NCBI RefSeq assembly: GCF_035599575.1
Contig: NZ_CP141179.1
Span: 1,302,001-1,366,000 of the forward strand
DNA from: Roseovarius sp. Pro17
Lineage (GTDB): Bacteria; Pseudomonadota; Alphaproteobacteria; Rhodobacterales; Rhodobacteraceae
Length of the DNA stretch: 64,000 nt
Reading direction: 5' to 3'
Below the pieces are notes generated by a model. The model was not told the DNA's origin, made no database searches, and saw only the letters and a program-made list of their open reading frames with translations. Shown piece by piece: positions 30,501 through 39,408 of the stretch. Both the position numbers and the translations under genes were made by a program. The stretch's first letter is position 1. Each line of letters starts with the position of its first letter.

Positions 30501-31046
30501 AAGATCAAGGCCGGCGAAACCGAGGGCATTCTGGACGATGGCGGCCAATGGGCGCCCCAGATCAACCTCGGCGTGCCGGTCCTTATCCCCGAAAATTACG
30601 TGCCGGACCTCGACGTGCGCCTCGGCCTCTATCGCCGTCTCAGCAGCCTTGCCAGCAAGGTCGAGCTCGAAGGTTTTGCCGCTGAGCTGATCGACCGTTT
30701 CGGCGCGCTGCCCAAGGAGGTGAACACGCTCATGCTGGTCGTGCGCATCAAGGGCATGTGCAAGAAAGCGGGTATCGCCAAGCTGGACGGCGGACCCAAG
30801 GGCGCGACGATTCAGTTCCATAACGACAAGTTCGCATCCCCCGAGGGGCTGGTTGAATTCATCAAGGATCAGCGCGGCCTCGCCAAGATCAAGGACAACA
30901 AGATCGTGGTGCGCCGCGATTGGAAAAAGGACAGCGACAAGATCAAGGGCGCGTTTTCCATCGCCCGTGATCTGGCCCAAAAGGTCGTCGACAAGAGCAA
31001 AGCTCAAAGGACCGAGACCCCAAAGAAAAAGGCCGGATCAAGCTGA
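27537..31046 (+). CDS. mfd: transcription-repair coupling factor
   Basis: A 1169-residue DNA translocase that removes RNA polymerase stalled at lesions and recruits UvrA. In order it has the UvrB-homology region (1-400), the RNA polymerase-interaction domain (about 480-560, with [16 protein letters not shown]), the RecG-like motor with Walker [10 protein letters not shown] (about 631-640) and DEEQRFG, and the TRG and C-terminal UvrA-masking domains. The length is normal. It ends in a lysine-rich tail. The stop lies inside a hairpin. Confidence 0.98.
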   Translation: MSDTPKHITISGAPEGFDARLVLDEVARAGGPVVHIARDDKRMAAMAAALAFHSPAMPVVQFPAWDCLPFDRVSPNADISAARMATLAGLVHEMPAQFVLLTTLGAAMQRIPARDVLRGAAFIAQVGQRIDEAALRAFLVRMGFVNSPTVTEPGDYAVRGGIIDIFPPGDADGGGPVRLDLFGDVLDGARRFDPVTQRTTRKLDMIELAPVSEVILDEAAIMRFRQNYRIEFGSAGSDDPLYEAISAGRKAQGAEHWLPFFHEKLETLFDYLPDAPVLLDDGITPARVARWDSIEDQYGARKHAMSVKGRSDSVYKPVEPGLLYLNDADWDAAMAPHRAVQFSALPQATGPGVTDAGGRIGRNFAPERQQENISLFGALKDHIQAKMTHGPVLMASYSEGARERMEGLLEDEGLIGPATVTSAERLGKTGLHLAVWGLDSGFEGPWNGAHLTVISEQDILGDRLIRAPKRRRRAENFLSEANSLTPGDLVVHVDHGIGRYQGLEVVTALGAAHECLVLDYAEASRLYLPVENIELLSRYGHEEGLLDKLGGGAWQAKKAKLKERIREMADRLIRIAAERALRTAPVLEPEHHAWEEFSARFPYEETEDQLRAIEDVMADLQAGTPMDRLICGDVGFGKTEVAMRAAFAASMSGMQVAVIAPTTLLARQHHQGFAERFRGFPVTVRPLSRFVSAKDAATTRDGLARGQVDIVVGTHALLAKGIRFQNLGLLIIDEEQRFGVAHKERLKALRSDVHVLTLTATPIPRTLQLSLSGVRDLSIIGTPPVDRLSIRTYVSEFDRVTLREALLREHYRGGQSFFVVPRISDLPEIEAFMENEVPEVTYVIAHGQMAAGELDKRMNAFYDGKYDVLLATTIVESGLDIPTANTMIIHRADMFGLSQLYQIRGRVGRSKTRAYAYLTTKPRLKLTPAAEKRLRVLGSLDTLGAGFTLASQDLDIRGAGNLLGEEQSGQMRDVGYELYQSMLEEAVAKIKAGETEGILDDGGQWAPQINLGVPVLIPENYVPDLDVRLGLYRRLSSLASKVELEGFAAELIDRFGALPKEVNTLMLVVRIKGMCKKAGIAKLDGGPKGATIQFHNDKFASPEGLVEFIKDQRGLAKIKDNKIVVRRDWKKDSDKIKGAFSIARDLAQKVVDKSKAQRTETPKKKAGSS

Positions 31047-31053
31047 TCCGGCC
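31031..31053 (+). terminator. hairpin at the end of mfd
   Basis: GGCCGGATC (31031-31039) and GATCCGGCC (31045-31053) form a perfect 9-base stem around a 5-base loop overlapping the mfd stop codon. No T-run follows, so termination would be Rho-assisted or the hairpin may protect the mRNA end. Confidence 0.5.
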
Positions 31054-31126
31054 CGTCGCATGTTGTGGCTTGAAATACCCCCGACCGGAGGTTTCCGATC
31101 CAGACAGGCTGGTGCGCTGCAGGCGC

Positions 31127-31372
31127 TTAATCAGGTTCGACTTTACTCGCCTGCGCCGCCTTGAACGCCTTCACCCTATCGGACAGCATCTTGCGCGCCT
31201 TGGTATTGGCGCGGCGCACGCGCACGGCGGTCAGGAATGCCTCTTCGGCAGTCTGCGAGGTCGCGCCCATCATGTTGGCCAGATCGTCAACGATATGTTC
31301 GTCGCCGGTGATTTCTTCGGCCTTCAGCGCGTCCTGTGCCAACTGGTCGGCCAGATCCTCGGTGACACCCAT
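31127..31372 (-). CDS. conserved hypothetical protein, 81 residues
   Basis: A soluble, helical protein beginning MGVTEDLADQLAQDALKAEE and ending RVKAFKAAQASKVEPD. I recognise no domain, but it is charged and well composed, like small conserved alphaproteobacterial proteins. It starts only three bases after the stop of the hydrolase gene upstream on the same strand, so the two form an operon. Convergent with mfd. Confidence 0.7.
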   Translation of the reverse strand: MGVTEDLADQLAQDALKAEEITGDEHIVDDLANMMGATSQTAEEAFLTAVRVRRANTKARKMLSDRVKAFKAAQASKVEPD

Positions 31373-31375
31373 GGA

Positions 31376-32029
31376 TCAGCGTGTGCCTTCGGTCAGGCGA
31401 CGTTTGACGTAGCCAGTGACGGTGTCGATCATTGTATCCATATGTGGCTCTTCAAAGAAGTGGCCGGCGCCTTCGACCTCGTCATGCTGGATGGTGATAC
31501 CCTGCTGATCGTGCAGTTTGTTGACCAGCGTGACCGTGTCGGCAGGCGGTGCCACGCGGTCGGCCGTGCCATTGATGATGAGGCCCGAGGCCGGGCAGGG
31601 CGCGAGGAACGAGAAATCATACATGTTCGCGGGTGGTGACACGCTGATAAAGCCTGTGATCTCGGGGCGGCGCATCAACAGTTGCATGCCGATCCACGCG
31701 CCAAAGGAAAAGCCCGCGACCCAGCAATGTTTGGAATTGGCGTTCATCGATTGCAAATAATCCAGTGCCGACGCGGCGTCAGACAGTTCGCCCACGCCCT
31801 GATCGTATTCACCCTGACTGCGCCCAACGCCGCGAAAGTTAAAGCGCAGCACGGTAAAGCCCATTTTGTAAAAGGCGTAGTGCAGGTTGTAGACGACCTT
31901 GTTGTTCATCGTCCCGCCGAACTGCGGATGGGGATGCAGCACGATGGCAATCGGCGCGTCCTTTTCCTTTTGCGGGTGATAGCGGCCTTCAAGACGGCCT
32001 TCGGGGCCGGGAAAGATAACCTCGGGCAT
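31376..32029 (-). CDS. alpha/beta hydrolase (COG2945 type)
   Basis: A 217-residue cytoplasmic hydrolase. It begins MPEVIFPGPEGRLEGRYHP; HPHPQFGGTMNNKVV forms the oxyanion region, and FNFRGVGRSQGEY follows. The nucleophile elbow is GFSFGAW, with Ser as nucleophile. The acid-histidine pair is likely Asp in NGTADRVAPP and His in GAGHFF. This family of small esterase-like proteins has no well-known substrate. It is divergent from iscR, with the Irr-type box in the 192-base gap. Confidence 0.85.
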   Translation of the reverse strand: MPEVIFPGPEGRLEGRYHPQKEKDAPIAIVLHPHPQFGGTMNNKVVYNLHYAFYKMGFTVLRFNFRGVGRSQGEYDQGVGELSDAASALDYLQSMNANSKHCWVAGFSFGAWIGMQLLMRRPEITGFISVSPPANMYDFSFLAPCPASGLIINGTADRVAPPADTVTLVNKLHDQQGITIQHDEVEGAGHFFEEPHMDTMIDTVTGYVKRRLTEGTR

Positions 32030-32093
32030 TCATCGTTCCTTGCTGTCGGGCTTCGGCTGCGGCGATGCCCGTTGACGGGGAGGCCGGCGCGCC

Positions 32094-32108
32094 TTAGAAC
32101 CATTCTAA
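32094..32108. promoter_or_regulatory. Irr-type iron control element (ICE)
   Basis: TTAGAACCATTCTAA is a perfect TTAGAA-N3-TTCTAA palindrome, the core of the box bound by the haem-responsive Fur-family regulator Irr in alphaproteobacteria. It lies about 114 bases upstream of iscR, the first gene of the suf operon, which is an established type of Irr target in Rhodobacterales by comparative genomics. It could also serve the divergent hydrolase. Confidence 0.75.
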
Positions 32109-32221
32109 ACTTTGGGTCGCCCCGGCAGATGCAGGTGGCATGACCAAAGGACTCGGCGTCAGATAAGCGTCCCGGCGCGCAAGGTCAATCTATTCGCAGC
32201 CAGCCCGAGGGAGGGATCGCC

Positions 32222-32683
32222 ATGAAACTTAGCACCAAAGGGCGTTACGCGATGGTCGCATTGTCGGATATCGCGCTGCAGCCCGAAGGTACATTGGTCA
32301 CGCTGGGCGAAGTATCACGCCGCCAGAGCATATCTTTGCCTTATCTTGAACAGCTATTCGTCAAGCTGCGCCGCGCCAAGCTGGTGGCCTCGGTGCGCGG
32401 CCCCGGCGGTGGGTATCGGCTGGCGCGACCCACATCAGAGATTCGCGTGTCAGAGGTTTTGGCGGCGGTCGATGAGACGGTGGATGCCATGCACAAGGGT
32501 GCGGGCGCGTCAGGTGGCGCGTCAGGCAGCCGTGCGCAGTCGATGACCAACCGCCTGTGGGAGGGGCTGAGCGCGCAGGTCTACGTCTATCTGCACCAAA
32601 CGCGACTGAGCGATGTGGTCGGCAATACGCTGGCACCATGTCCGGCTGTGCCGTCGCTCTTTGCAGTGGTGGACGACGATTGA
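32222..32683 (+). CDS. iscR: IscR-like Rrf2-family regulator of the suf operon
   Basis: A 153-residue winged-helix regulator. It begins MKLSTKGRYAMVALSDIALQ, with recognition region SISLPYLEQLFVKLRRAKLV and wing VRGPGGGYRLARP, all typical of IscR. The three clustered cysteines that bind 2Fe-2S in E. coli IscR are absent: that segment reads AMHKGAGASGGASGSRA. The only cysteine is near the C-terminus, in TLAPCPAVPS. Rhodobacter sphaeroides IscR is also an atypical type lacking the triad. GAGGGAGG precedes the ATG. It is the first gene of the operon and probably its repressor. Confidence 0.92.
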   Translation: MKLSTKGRYAMVALSDIALQPEGTLVTLGEVSRRQSISLPYLEQLFVKLRRAKLVASVRGPGGGYRLARPTSEIRVSEVLAAVDETVDAMHKGAGASGGASGSRAQSMTNRLWEGLSAQVYVYLHQTRLSDVVGNTLAPCPAVPSLFAVVDDD

Positions 32684-32753
32684 TGCGCCCCGTTGCAGTT
32701 TTTGCGCCGTCTTCGGCGTCGCGGGGCGCACCCGCCTGCGGCGTGAGCGCTGG

Positions 32754-32785
32754 CCTGCGGCGCGAGTATTTTTGGAACTGTGAAA
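32754..32785. repeat. dispersed repeat family B, copy 1
   Basis: CCTGCGGCGC followed by GAGTATTTTTGGAACTGTGA at 32764-32783 lies in the iscR to desulfurase gap. Close relatives are at 54041-54064 and 60963-60994. The family looks like a short GC hairpin plus T-run, but in this copy the hairpin is poor and lies just upstream of the desulfurase ribosome site. Confidence 0.5.
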
Positions 32786-32795
32786 GCAGGGCGAC

Positions 32796-33848
32796 ATGAG
32801 CAGCCGTGTCTATCTGGACTACAACGCGACCGCGCCTTTGCGAACCGAGGCGCGCACGGCGATGATGGCGGCGATGGATATCGTCGGCAACCCGTCGAGC
32901 GTGCATGCCGAGGGCCGCAGCGCCAAGGCGCTGGTCGAGCGCGCGCGCGCGCAGGTTGCGGCGGCGTTGGGCGCAGACGGGGCCGATTTGATTTTTACCT
33001 CCGGCGCGACCGAGGCCGCAGCATTGGCCTGCGCCGGACGGGGGCTGAGTGGCTCTCTGATTGAGCATGAGGCCGTGGCCGCGTGGACTGATGGAGCGCT
33101 GAACGTGTCGTCGCATGGTGCAGTGGAGGTGGCGCATCCGACGCGCACCGCGCTTCAGCTGGCTAATTCCGAAACGGGCGTAATCCAGGACCTGCCGGGC
33201 GGCCTCGCTGTTTGCGACATGACGCAGGGCTTTGGCAAGCTGCCGGTCGCCTTTAACACGAGCGGCGCGCAGATGGCGCTGGTTTCGGCGCACAAGCTGG
33301 GCGGACCGAAGGGGATCGGTGCGCTTGTGGTGCGGCGCGGCACCGATTTGGCCGCGCAGATCAGGGGCGGCGGACAGGAGATGGGCCGGCGGTCCGGCAC
33401 CGAAAACGTCATTGGAATAGCAGGATTCGGGGCAGCAGCCGAGGCTGCGGCGTGCGATTTAGCGAATGGTGTGTGGGCGCGGGTCGAGAAACTTAGAAAC
33501 ATTCTAGAAAAGACCATTGCAGCCGCCGCAAATAAGACTATTTTTGTCGGGAATGAGTCGAAGCGTCTGCCGAACACCTCCTGCATGCTCACGCCCGGCT
33601 GGAAGGGCGAGACGCAGGTAATGGCGATGGATCTGGCGGGGTTCGCAATTTCGGCCGGATCGGCGTGTTCGAGCGGCAAGGTGCGCGCCAGCGCTGTGCT
33701 GGGAGCCATAGGTTACAGCGAGGCGGATTCGGCATCGGCCATCCGCGTCTCGCTGGGGCCGGAAACGACGAAAGACGAGATCATGCGCTTCGCCGAAACT
33801 TGGCTGAGGCATTTGGACAAACACCGCGCTCGATCAGGCGCGTTTTAA
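32796..33848 (+). CDS. cysteine desulfurase, NifS/IscS type
   Basis: A 350-residue PLP enzyme that releases sulfur from cysteine. It starts VYLDYNATAPLRTEAR, with the ATEA motif TSGATEAAAL, the PLP lysine in VSAHKLGGPKG (about residue 166) and the sulfur-accepting cysteine in SAGSACSSGKV (about residue 291). It is about 40-50 residues shorter than E. coli IscS, but all catalytic parts are present. It sits between iscR and sufB, so the operon encodes two desulfurases, this one and SufS. Confidence 0.9.
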   Translation: MSSRVYLDYNATAPLRTEARTAMMAAMDIVGNPSSVHAEGRSAKALVERARAQVAAALGADGADLIFTSGATEAAALACAGRGLSGSLIEHEAVAAWTDGALNVSSHGAVEVAHPTRTALQLANSETGVIQDLPGGLAVCDMTQGFGKLPVAFNTSGAQMALVSAHKLGGPKGIGALVVRRGTDLAAQIRGGGQEMGRRSGTENVIGIAGFGAAAEAAACDLANGVWARVEKLRNILEKTIAAAANKTIFVGNESKRLPNTSCMLTPGWKGETQVMAMDLAGFAISAGSACSSGKVRASAVLGAIGYSEADSASAIRVSLGPETTKDEIMRFAETWLRHLDKHRARSGAF

Positions 33849-33863
33849 AACGGAGACACGGAC

Positions 33864-35417
33864 ATGACGGTACTCGATGATGCACTGGTCAAAGACGATC
33901 AAACCGACGACGGGCGAGTCAAGGAAGGGGTCGATCAGGAAACCGTGGATGCGGTCCGCGAAGTGGGCGGCGCCTACAAGCATGGCTGGTCTACCGATAT
34001 TGAGATGGAATATGCGCCCAAGGGCCTGACCACGGATATCGTGCGTCTGATTTCCGAAAAGAACGAGGAGCCGGAATGGATGCTGGAGTGGCGTCTGGCC
34101 GCCTATGATCGCTGGCTGACCAAGACCGAGCCGGATTGGGCAATGGTCGACTATCCCGAAATCGACTTTCAGAATCAGTATTACTACGCGCGCCCCAAGT
34201 CGATGCTGGTCAAGCCCAAGTCGCTGGACGAGGTCGATCCCAAGCTGTTGGCCACCTACAGCAAGCTGGGCATCCCCCTGCAGGAGCAGGCCATTCTGGC
34301 CGGCGTCGAAGGCGCGGGCGAGATGCCTGCCGAGGCGCGCAAGGTCGCCGTCGATGCCGTGTTCGACTCGGTTTCGGTTGGCACGACCTTTCAGAAAGAG
34401 TTGCTTGAGGCGGGCGTGATCTTCTGCTCGATCTCGGAGGCGATCCGCGAGCATCCCGAACTGGTCAAGAAATACCTCGGCACCGTCGTGCCGGTGAATG
34501 ACAACTTCTATGCAACGCTCAATAGCGCGGTATTCTCTGACGGTTCTTTCGTCTATGTGCCGCCCGGCGTGCGTTGCCCGATGGAACTGTCGACGTATTT
34601 CCGCATCAACGCCGAGAATACCGGCCAGTTTGAGCGCACGTTGATTATCGCCGATAAAGGCAGCTATGTCAGCTACTTGGAAGGCTGTACTGCACCCCAG
34701 CGGGATGAATCGCAGCTGCACGCGGCTGTTGTCGAGATCATCATCGAAGAAGACGCCGAGGTGAAGTATTCCACCGTTCAGAACTGGTATCCCGGCGATG
34801 AGAACGGCAAGGGCGGCATCTATAACTTCGTGACCAAGCGCGCTGATTGCCGGGGTGATCGGGCCAAAGTGATGTGGACGCAGGTCGAAACCGGCTCTGC
34901 GGTGACGTGGAAATATCCCAGCTGCATTCTGCGTGGCGACGATAGCCAAGGCGAATTCTATTCCATCGCCATCGCCAACAACATGCAGCAGGCCGATACC
35001 GGCACCAAGATGATCCATCTGGGCAAGCGCACCAAGTCGCGCATCGTTAGCAAGGGGATCAGTGCTGGCCGCGCGCAAAATACCTATCGCGGTCTGGTAA
35101 GTATGCACCCCAAGGCTAAGGAATCGCGCAATTATACGCAATGCGATAGCCTGCTGATCGGGGATAAATGCGGGGCGCATACGGTGCCTTATATCGAGGT
35201 CCGGAACAACTCGTCCCGCGTCGAGCATGAGGCAACGACGTCCAAGGTCGACGACGATCAGATGTTCTATTGCCGCCAGCGCGGCATGGACGAGGAAGAG
35301 GCAGTGGCGCTGGTCGTCAACGGCTTCTGCCGCGACGTGCTGCAGGCTCTGCCGATGGAGTTCGCCATGGAGGCGCAGCAACTGGTTGCGATCTCGCTTG
35401 AAGGCTCGGTCGGGTAA
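33864..35417 (+). CDS. sufB: Fe-S cluster scaffold subunit SufB
   Basis: A 517-residue subunit of the SufBC2D scaffold on which clusters are built. It contains [60 protein letters not shown] and [20 protein letters not shown], the beta-helix core blocks of SufB, including the conserved Cys of EGCTAP. The start is 15 bases after the desulfurase stop with a CGGAGA site. It is separated from its partner sufC by two inserted genes. Confidence 0.97.
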   Translation: MTVLDDALVKDDQTDDGRVKEGVDQETVDAVREVGGAYKHGWSTDIEMEYAPKGLTTDIVRLISEKNEEPEWMLEWRLAAYDRWLTKTEPDWAMVDYPEIDFQNQYYYARPKSMLVKPKSLDEVDPKLLATYSKLGIPLQEQAILAGVEGAGEMPAEARKVAVDAVFDSVSVGTTFQKELLEAGVIFCSISEAIREHPELVKKYLGTVVPVNDNFYATLNSAVFSDGSFVYVPPGVRCPMELSTYFRINAENTGQFERTLIIADKGSYVSYLEGCTAPQRDESQLHAAVVEIIIEEDAEVKYSTVQNWYPGDENGKGGIYNFVTKRADCRGDRAKVMWTQVETGSAVTWKYPSCILRGDDSQGEFYSIAIANNMQQADTGTKMIHLGKRTKSRIVSKGISAGRAQNTYRGLVSMHPKAKESRNYTQCDSLLIGDKCGAHTVPYIEVRNNSSRVEHEATTSKVDDDQMFYCRQRGMDEEEAVALVVNGFCRDVLQALPMEFAMEAQQLVAISLEGSVG

Positions 35418-35465
35418 AACGATGTGGCGTCTGGTGGACATAATGCGCACAGGCGAGGTGCGGCG

Positions 35466-36248
35466 ATGAATGACGTCGTTATGCCTCTGCCCGAGTTGAC
35501 GGACGAGACGTATTTTGATGTCTCGGCCGCGCGCAATGCGTTGTCCGCTGGTCTTCCGGTCGCCTTTCCACCGTTTGAGGTGCTACACGTGCCGCAGATG
35601 GGGCTGAATCTGTGTCTGAACATGGCGCGCGACCCGATCCAGAACGCATGGCGCAAGGGCGAATTTTTTGAGGCTGAAGAGCTGGAGTTGCTCCGGAAAA
35701 ACGTCAGGAGTGGCGCACATATCATTGATATTGGTGCGAATACCGGCAACCATGCGATGTTCTTTGCCACTCGGATGGGCGCCACGCGCGTGATCGTTGT
35801 AGAGCCGAACCCGCTGGCCATAGCTCCGCTGATGGCCAATGTCTTGCTGAACCGGCTGGAGGGCGTGATTGAGCTTAGCCTGCTGGGCGTTGGGCTATCG
35901 GATTCGCCGGGTGGCGGCTATGGGATGAAGCGGCACGATCGCAATCTGGGCGCGACCAAGATGTTCGCGGGTAAAGGCAATCTGGAGGTGCATTCCGGTG
36001 ACGATTTGCTGGCGGGTGAGGCGCCTGATTTGATCAAGATTGACGTGGAAGGCATGGAAATCAAAGTGCTTTCCGGTTTGGAGCGAACAGTTCGGAAGCA
36101 TCGCCCAGTGATCCTGATCGAAGTCGACGAAGAGAATGCGGTAGCCTTTGACGCATGGCGTAACAAGCATCGTTATGATGTGGTTCAGAGCCTTCGCCAT
36201 AGCCGCAAAAACTGCAACTACCTGCTGACACCGGGGGCCACAGCATGA
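35466..36248 (+). CDS. FkbM-family methyltransferase within the suf operon
   Basis: A 260-residue SAM-dependent methyltransferase. Motif I is AHIIDIGANTGNHAMFFATR, then VIVVEPNPLAIAPL, and the FkbM hallmark DLIKIDVEGMEIKVLSGLE is present. FkbM enzymes methylate hydroxyls of sugars or polyketides, and nothing is known to tie them to iron-sulfur assembly. The start at 35466 follows GAGG; it is 48 bases after sufB and overlaps the next gene by ATGA, so it is part of the operon. The substrate is unknown. Confidence 0.85.
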   Translation: MNDVVMPLPELTDETYFDVSAARNALSAGLPVAFPPFEVLHVPQMGLNLCLNMARDPIQNAWRKGEFFEAEELELLRKNVRSGAHIIDIGANTGNHAMFFATRMGATRVIVVEPNPLAIAPLMANVLLNRLEGVIELSLLGVGLSDSPGGGYGMKRHDRNLGATKMFAGKGNLEVHSGDDLLAGEAPDLIKIDVEGMEIKVLSGLERTVRKHRPVILIEVDEENAVAFDAWRNKHRYDVVQSLRHSRKNCNYLLTPGATA

Positions 36249-36844
36249 GCGACACCCTCATAGAACGTCCTGAATTGACCATGCCCGAGGCAGAGGCTGC
36301 GCGCGTCGCCGAAGCCTACAGCGCAGCAGACGTGATCCTTGAATACGGCAGCGGCGGTTCGACCTTGCTGGCGTCGGAACTGCCGGGCAAAACAGTATTT
36401 TCAGTCGAGAGCGACCGGGCCTGGGCGGAAATGATGCAGAACTGGCTGGTGCAGAACCCGGCCAACAACGGCACGCAGGTCGAGGTGATCTGGTCCAATG
36501 TCGGCGATACTGGCGATTGGGGCAGGCCGGTGGATGATCGCGCATGGCGGCACTATGCCGACTACCCGCTGGCGGTCTGGCAGCGCGAGGGATTCAAACA
36601 GCCAGACGTCGTGCTGGTCGATGGCCGCTTTCGTCCTGGTTGCGCCATGGCAACGGCGTTTTGTACGGCAAAACCCGTGACGATGCTGGTAGACGATTAC
36701 AAGCGGCGCAAAGGCTATCACGTGGTCGAAGAGTTTCTGGGGACGCCCCGCCTGATCGGTCGCATGGCCGAATTCGAGGTGGCCCCGATGGCTGTGCCGA
36801 TACACCGGCTGCTGCCGATAATCAAGATGATGATGCGGCCATAA
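36245..36844 (+). CDS. methyltransferase-like hypothetical protein in the suf operon
   Basis: A 199-residue soluble protein. The segment DVILEYGSGGSTLLASELPG resembles SAM-binding motif I, followed by VFSVESDRAWAEMM, like the acidic ribose-binding strand, and DVVLVDGRFRPGCAM, like the catalytic strand. The fold is thus probably Rossmann-type methyltransferase, but no specific family is recognised. Its ATG overlaps the FkbM stop, and sufC follows 37 bases on. Confidence 0.75.
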   Translation: MSDTLIERPELTMPEAEAARVAEAYSAADVILEYGSGGSTLLASELPGKTVFSVESDRAWAEMMQNWLVQNPANNGTQVEVIWSNVGDTGDWGRPVDDRAWRHYADYPLAVWQREGFKQPDVVLVDGRFRPGCAMATAFCTAKPVTMLVDDYKRRKGYHVVEEFLGTPRLIGRMAEFEVAPMAVPIHRLLPIIKMMMRP

Positions 36845-36881
36845 AAGGCTTGCATGATGACAAAGATGAAAGGACTAAAAA

Positions 36882-37637
36882 ATGCTTGAGATCAAGAACC
36901 TGCATGTCGAACTTCAAGATGAGGACAAGGCCATCCTCAAGGGCGTCGACCTGACCGTAGAGGCGGGCAAGGTCCACGCGATTATGGGGCCGAACGGGTC
37001 TGGCAAATCGACGCTCAGCTACGTGCTGTCGGGTCGGGACGGCTATGAGGTGACGCAGGGTAGCGCGACGCTGGAGGGTCAGGATATTCTGGCCATGGAG
37101 CCCGAAGAGCGTGCGGCGGCTGGCCTCTTTCTTGCGTTCCAATACCCGGTCGAAATCCCCGGCGTCGGCAATATGACCTTCATGCGCACCGCCCTCAACG
37201 CACAGCGCAAGGCGCGCGGCGAAGAGGAAATGAGCGCGGCCGATTTTCTCAAATTGATCCGTGCCAAGGCGAAGGAGCTCAAGATCGACGCCGAAATGCT
37301 GAAACGTCCGGTCAATGTCGGTTTCTCCGGCGGCGAGAAAAAGCGCAACGAAATCCTGCAAATGGCCCTGTTGGAGCCCAAGATGTGTATCCTCGACGAG
37401 ACGGATTCGGGTCTTGACGTGGACGCGATGAAATTGGTCGCCGAGGGCGTCAACGCGCTGCGCAGCGAGGGTCGCGGCTTTCTTGTGATCACACATTATC
37501 AGCGGCTGCTGGACCATATCAAACCGGACTACGTTCACATCATGTCGGATGGGCGGATCGTCAAGACGGGCGGTCCCGAACTGGCCCTTGAGGTTGAGCA
37601 GAACGGCTATGCGGATATTCTGGCGGAGGTGGCGTAA
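36882..37637 (+). CDS. sufC: Suf complex ATPase SufC
   Basis: A 251-residue ABC-type ATPase of the SufBC2D complex. Walker A is GPNGSGKST, the Q-loop is in LAFQYPVEIPGV, the signature is NVGFSGGEKKRNE, and Walker B plus D-loop is CILDETDSGLDVD, with the switch histidine in VITHYQRLL. All catalytic residues are present. The TAA stop shares its A with the sufD ATG, so the two are coupled. Confidence 0.98.
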   Translation: MLEIKNLHVELQDEDKAILKGVDLTVEAGKVHAIMGPNGSGKSTLSYVLSGRDGYEVTQGSATLEGQDILAMEPEERAAAGLFLAFQYPVEIPGVGNMTFMRTALNAQRKARGEEEMSAADFLKLIRAKAKELKIDAEMLKRPVNVGFSGGEKKRNEILQMALLEPKMCILDETDSGLDVDAMKLVAEGVNALRSEGRGFLVITHYQRLLDHIKPDYVHIMSDGRIVKTGGPELALEVEQNGYADILAEVA

Positions 37638-38923
37638 TGTTGGCGACAAATCCCAAGCAATCGGCAAGCGAGGCGCGGTTGGCCGCGCTGACATTGCCCA
37701 AAGGTGGTGTCTGGGCACAGGCGGCGCGCAAGGATGCGCTGGCCCGTCTGCGCGCCATGGGCCTGCCGCAGCGGCGCGACGAGTATTGGAAGTTCACCCG
37801 CCCCGACACGCTGACGCAGGCGGATGCACCCGAGGCGGCGGTGTTTCACGCGGATGAAAAGCCAATCTTTGGCGATGTGGATCGAGTCAAAATCGTTTTC
37901 GTCGATGGCGTATTCGATGCAGCTGCCAGCGACGATCTGGCCGCCGAAGGCATCACGATCGAGCGTCTGGCCGAGGCGGGTCAGATGGATATCCACTGGG
38001 CCAAAGACTTATACGGTGTTCTGGAAACGCGCGGTCAGACTCCTGTCGCGCGATCATTGGCGGCGTTGAACAGTGCTGTATCGACCGACGGCCTGCTGAT
38101 CCATGTCACGGGCAAGGCTTCCAAGCCTATCAACGTGATTTATCGCCACGAATCAACGACTTCGGATGCGTATCTGCATCACGTGATTAAGCTTGATCCT
38201 GGCGCAGAGATGACGCTGCTGGAAAACGGTCCGGCCGCGGCACGTTTCAATAACGTGCTGGAAGTGGACGTCGCTGATGGCGCCTCGTTCCATCATGTAC
38301 GCACCCAAGGGCGCGATTACGAGCGGCGCGAGGCGACGCATGTCTTTGCCCGGTTGGGGACGGAAAGCCTCTTCAAGTCCTTTACCATGACGGCAAATGG
38401 CGTGATGACGCGCAATGAATGCGTGATTGAACTGACCGGCGACGATGCCAGCGCGCATGTGGCGGGGACATCCATGGGCGACGGCGATTTTCATGATGAC
38501 GACACAGTGTTCGTCACACATGAAGGGCTGCGTTGCGAAAGCCGGCAGGTGTTCAAGAAGGTGCTGCGCAACGGCGCGACCGGCGTTTTTCAAGGCAAGA
38601 TCCTGGTCAAGGCGGGCGCGCAAAAGACCGACGGCTATCAAATCAGCCAGTCCCTGCTGCTGGACGGCGACAGCCAGTTTCTGGCCAAGCCCGAGCTGGA
38701 GATCTATGCCGACGACGTCATCTGCTCGCACGGGTCAACCTCGGGCGCGATCGACGAGGACGCGATGTATTACCTGCGCGCGCGAGGCGTGCCCAAGGGG
38801 GACGCAACCGACCTTCTGACGCTGGCGTTCCTCGCCGAGGCGGTGGAAGAAATCGAGGATCTGGCCCTTCAAGATGAGATCAAGGCGTTGCTGGAAGGCT
38901 GGCTGGAGCGGCGGCGCGCCTGA
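37637..38923 (+). CDS. sufD: Fe-S cluster assembly protein SufD
   Basis: A 428-residue SufB paralogue that pairs with SufB and SufC to bring in iron. The N-terminal helical region has RRDEYWKFTRPDTLT, and the beta-helix core has HHVRTQGRDYERREATHVFA. FQGKILVKAGAQKTDGYQIS and ADDVICSHGSTSGAIDEDAM, with the conserved Cys-x-His, mark the C-terminal part. It overlaps sufC and is followed without gap by the Yip1 gene. Confidence 0.96.
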   Translation: MLATNPKQSASEARLAALTLPKGGVWAQAARKDALARLRAMGLPQRRDEYWKFTRPDTLTQADAPEAAVFHADEKPIFGDVDRVKIVFVDGVFDAAASDDLAAEGITIERLAEAGQMDIHWAKDLYGVLETRGQTPVARSLAALNSAVSTDGLLIHVTGKASKPINVIYRHESTTSDAYLHHVIKLDPGAEMTLLENGPAAARFNNVLEVDVADGASFHHVRTQGRDYERREATHVFARLGTESLFKSFTMTANGVMTRNECVIELTGDDASAHVAGTSMGDGDFHDDDTVFVTHEGLRCESRQVFKKVLRNGATGVFQGKILVKAGAQKTDGYQISQSLLLDGDSQFLAKPELEIYADDVICSHGSTSGAIDEDAMYYLRARGVPKGDATDLLTLAFLAEAVEEIEDLALQDEIKALLEGWLERRRA

Positions 38924-39408
38924 TGCCAGTCACGCGTGACATCGCGGCCACCTATCGTGCCCCCGGCGCCGTAATGCGGCGGATGCTGTCAATGGGCCAG
39001 CGTGAGGATCGTGCGTTGGCGATCCTGATGGCTGGCTGCGTCGTGATGTTCGTTGCGCAGTGGCCGCGCCTTGCGCGTGAGGCGTACCTGACCGAGCAGG
39101 AGCTGAACCCGCTTCTTGGCGGCGCGCTGCTGGCTTGGGCATTCATCGCGCCATTGATCTTTTACGCGATCGCGCTGATCAGTCACTGGATCGCACGGGT
39201 CTTCGGCGGGCGGGGCAGCGGTTTTGGCGCGCGGTTGTCACTCTTTTGGGCGCTGCTGGCGGCCAGTCCGCTGGTGCTCTTACATGGCCTAGTTGCGGGA
39301 TTCATCGGGCCGGGGCCCGGGCTGACGGCAATTGGCATTCTCTGGCTGGTGGCCTTTGCCGCATTCTGGGCACTGGGGCTGCGCGAGGCGGAGTGGGGCA
39401 GGACATGA
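38923..39408 (+). CDS. Yip1-like membrane protein 1 of the suf operon
   Basis: A 161-residue inner-membrane protein with four likely helices: ALAILMAGCVVMFVAQW, ALLAWAFIAPLIFYAIALI, LSLFWALLAASPLVLLHGL and LTAIGILWLVAFAAFWAL. The topology and the segment before the first helix (YRAPGAVMRRMLS) fit the Yip1 family, whose bacterial role is unknown. Its start shares one base with the sufD stop, and its own end overlaps the next gene by ATGA. Confidence 0.75.
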   Translation: MPVTRDIAATYRAPGAVMRRMLSMGQREDRALAILMAGCVVMFVAQWPRLAREAYLTEQELNPLLGGALLAWAFIAPLIFYAIALISHWIARVFGGRGSGFGARLSLFWALLAASPLVLLHGLVAGFIGPGPGLTAIGILWLVAFAAFWALGLREAEWGRT

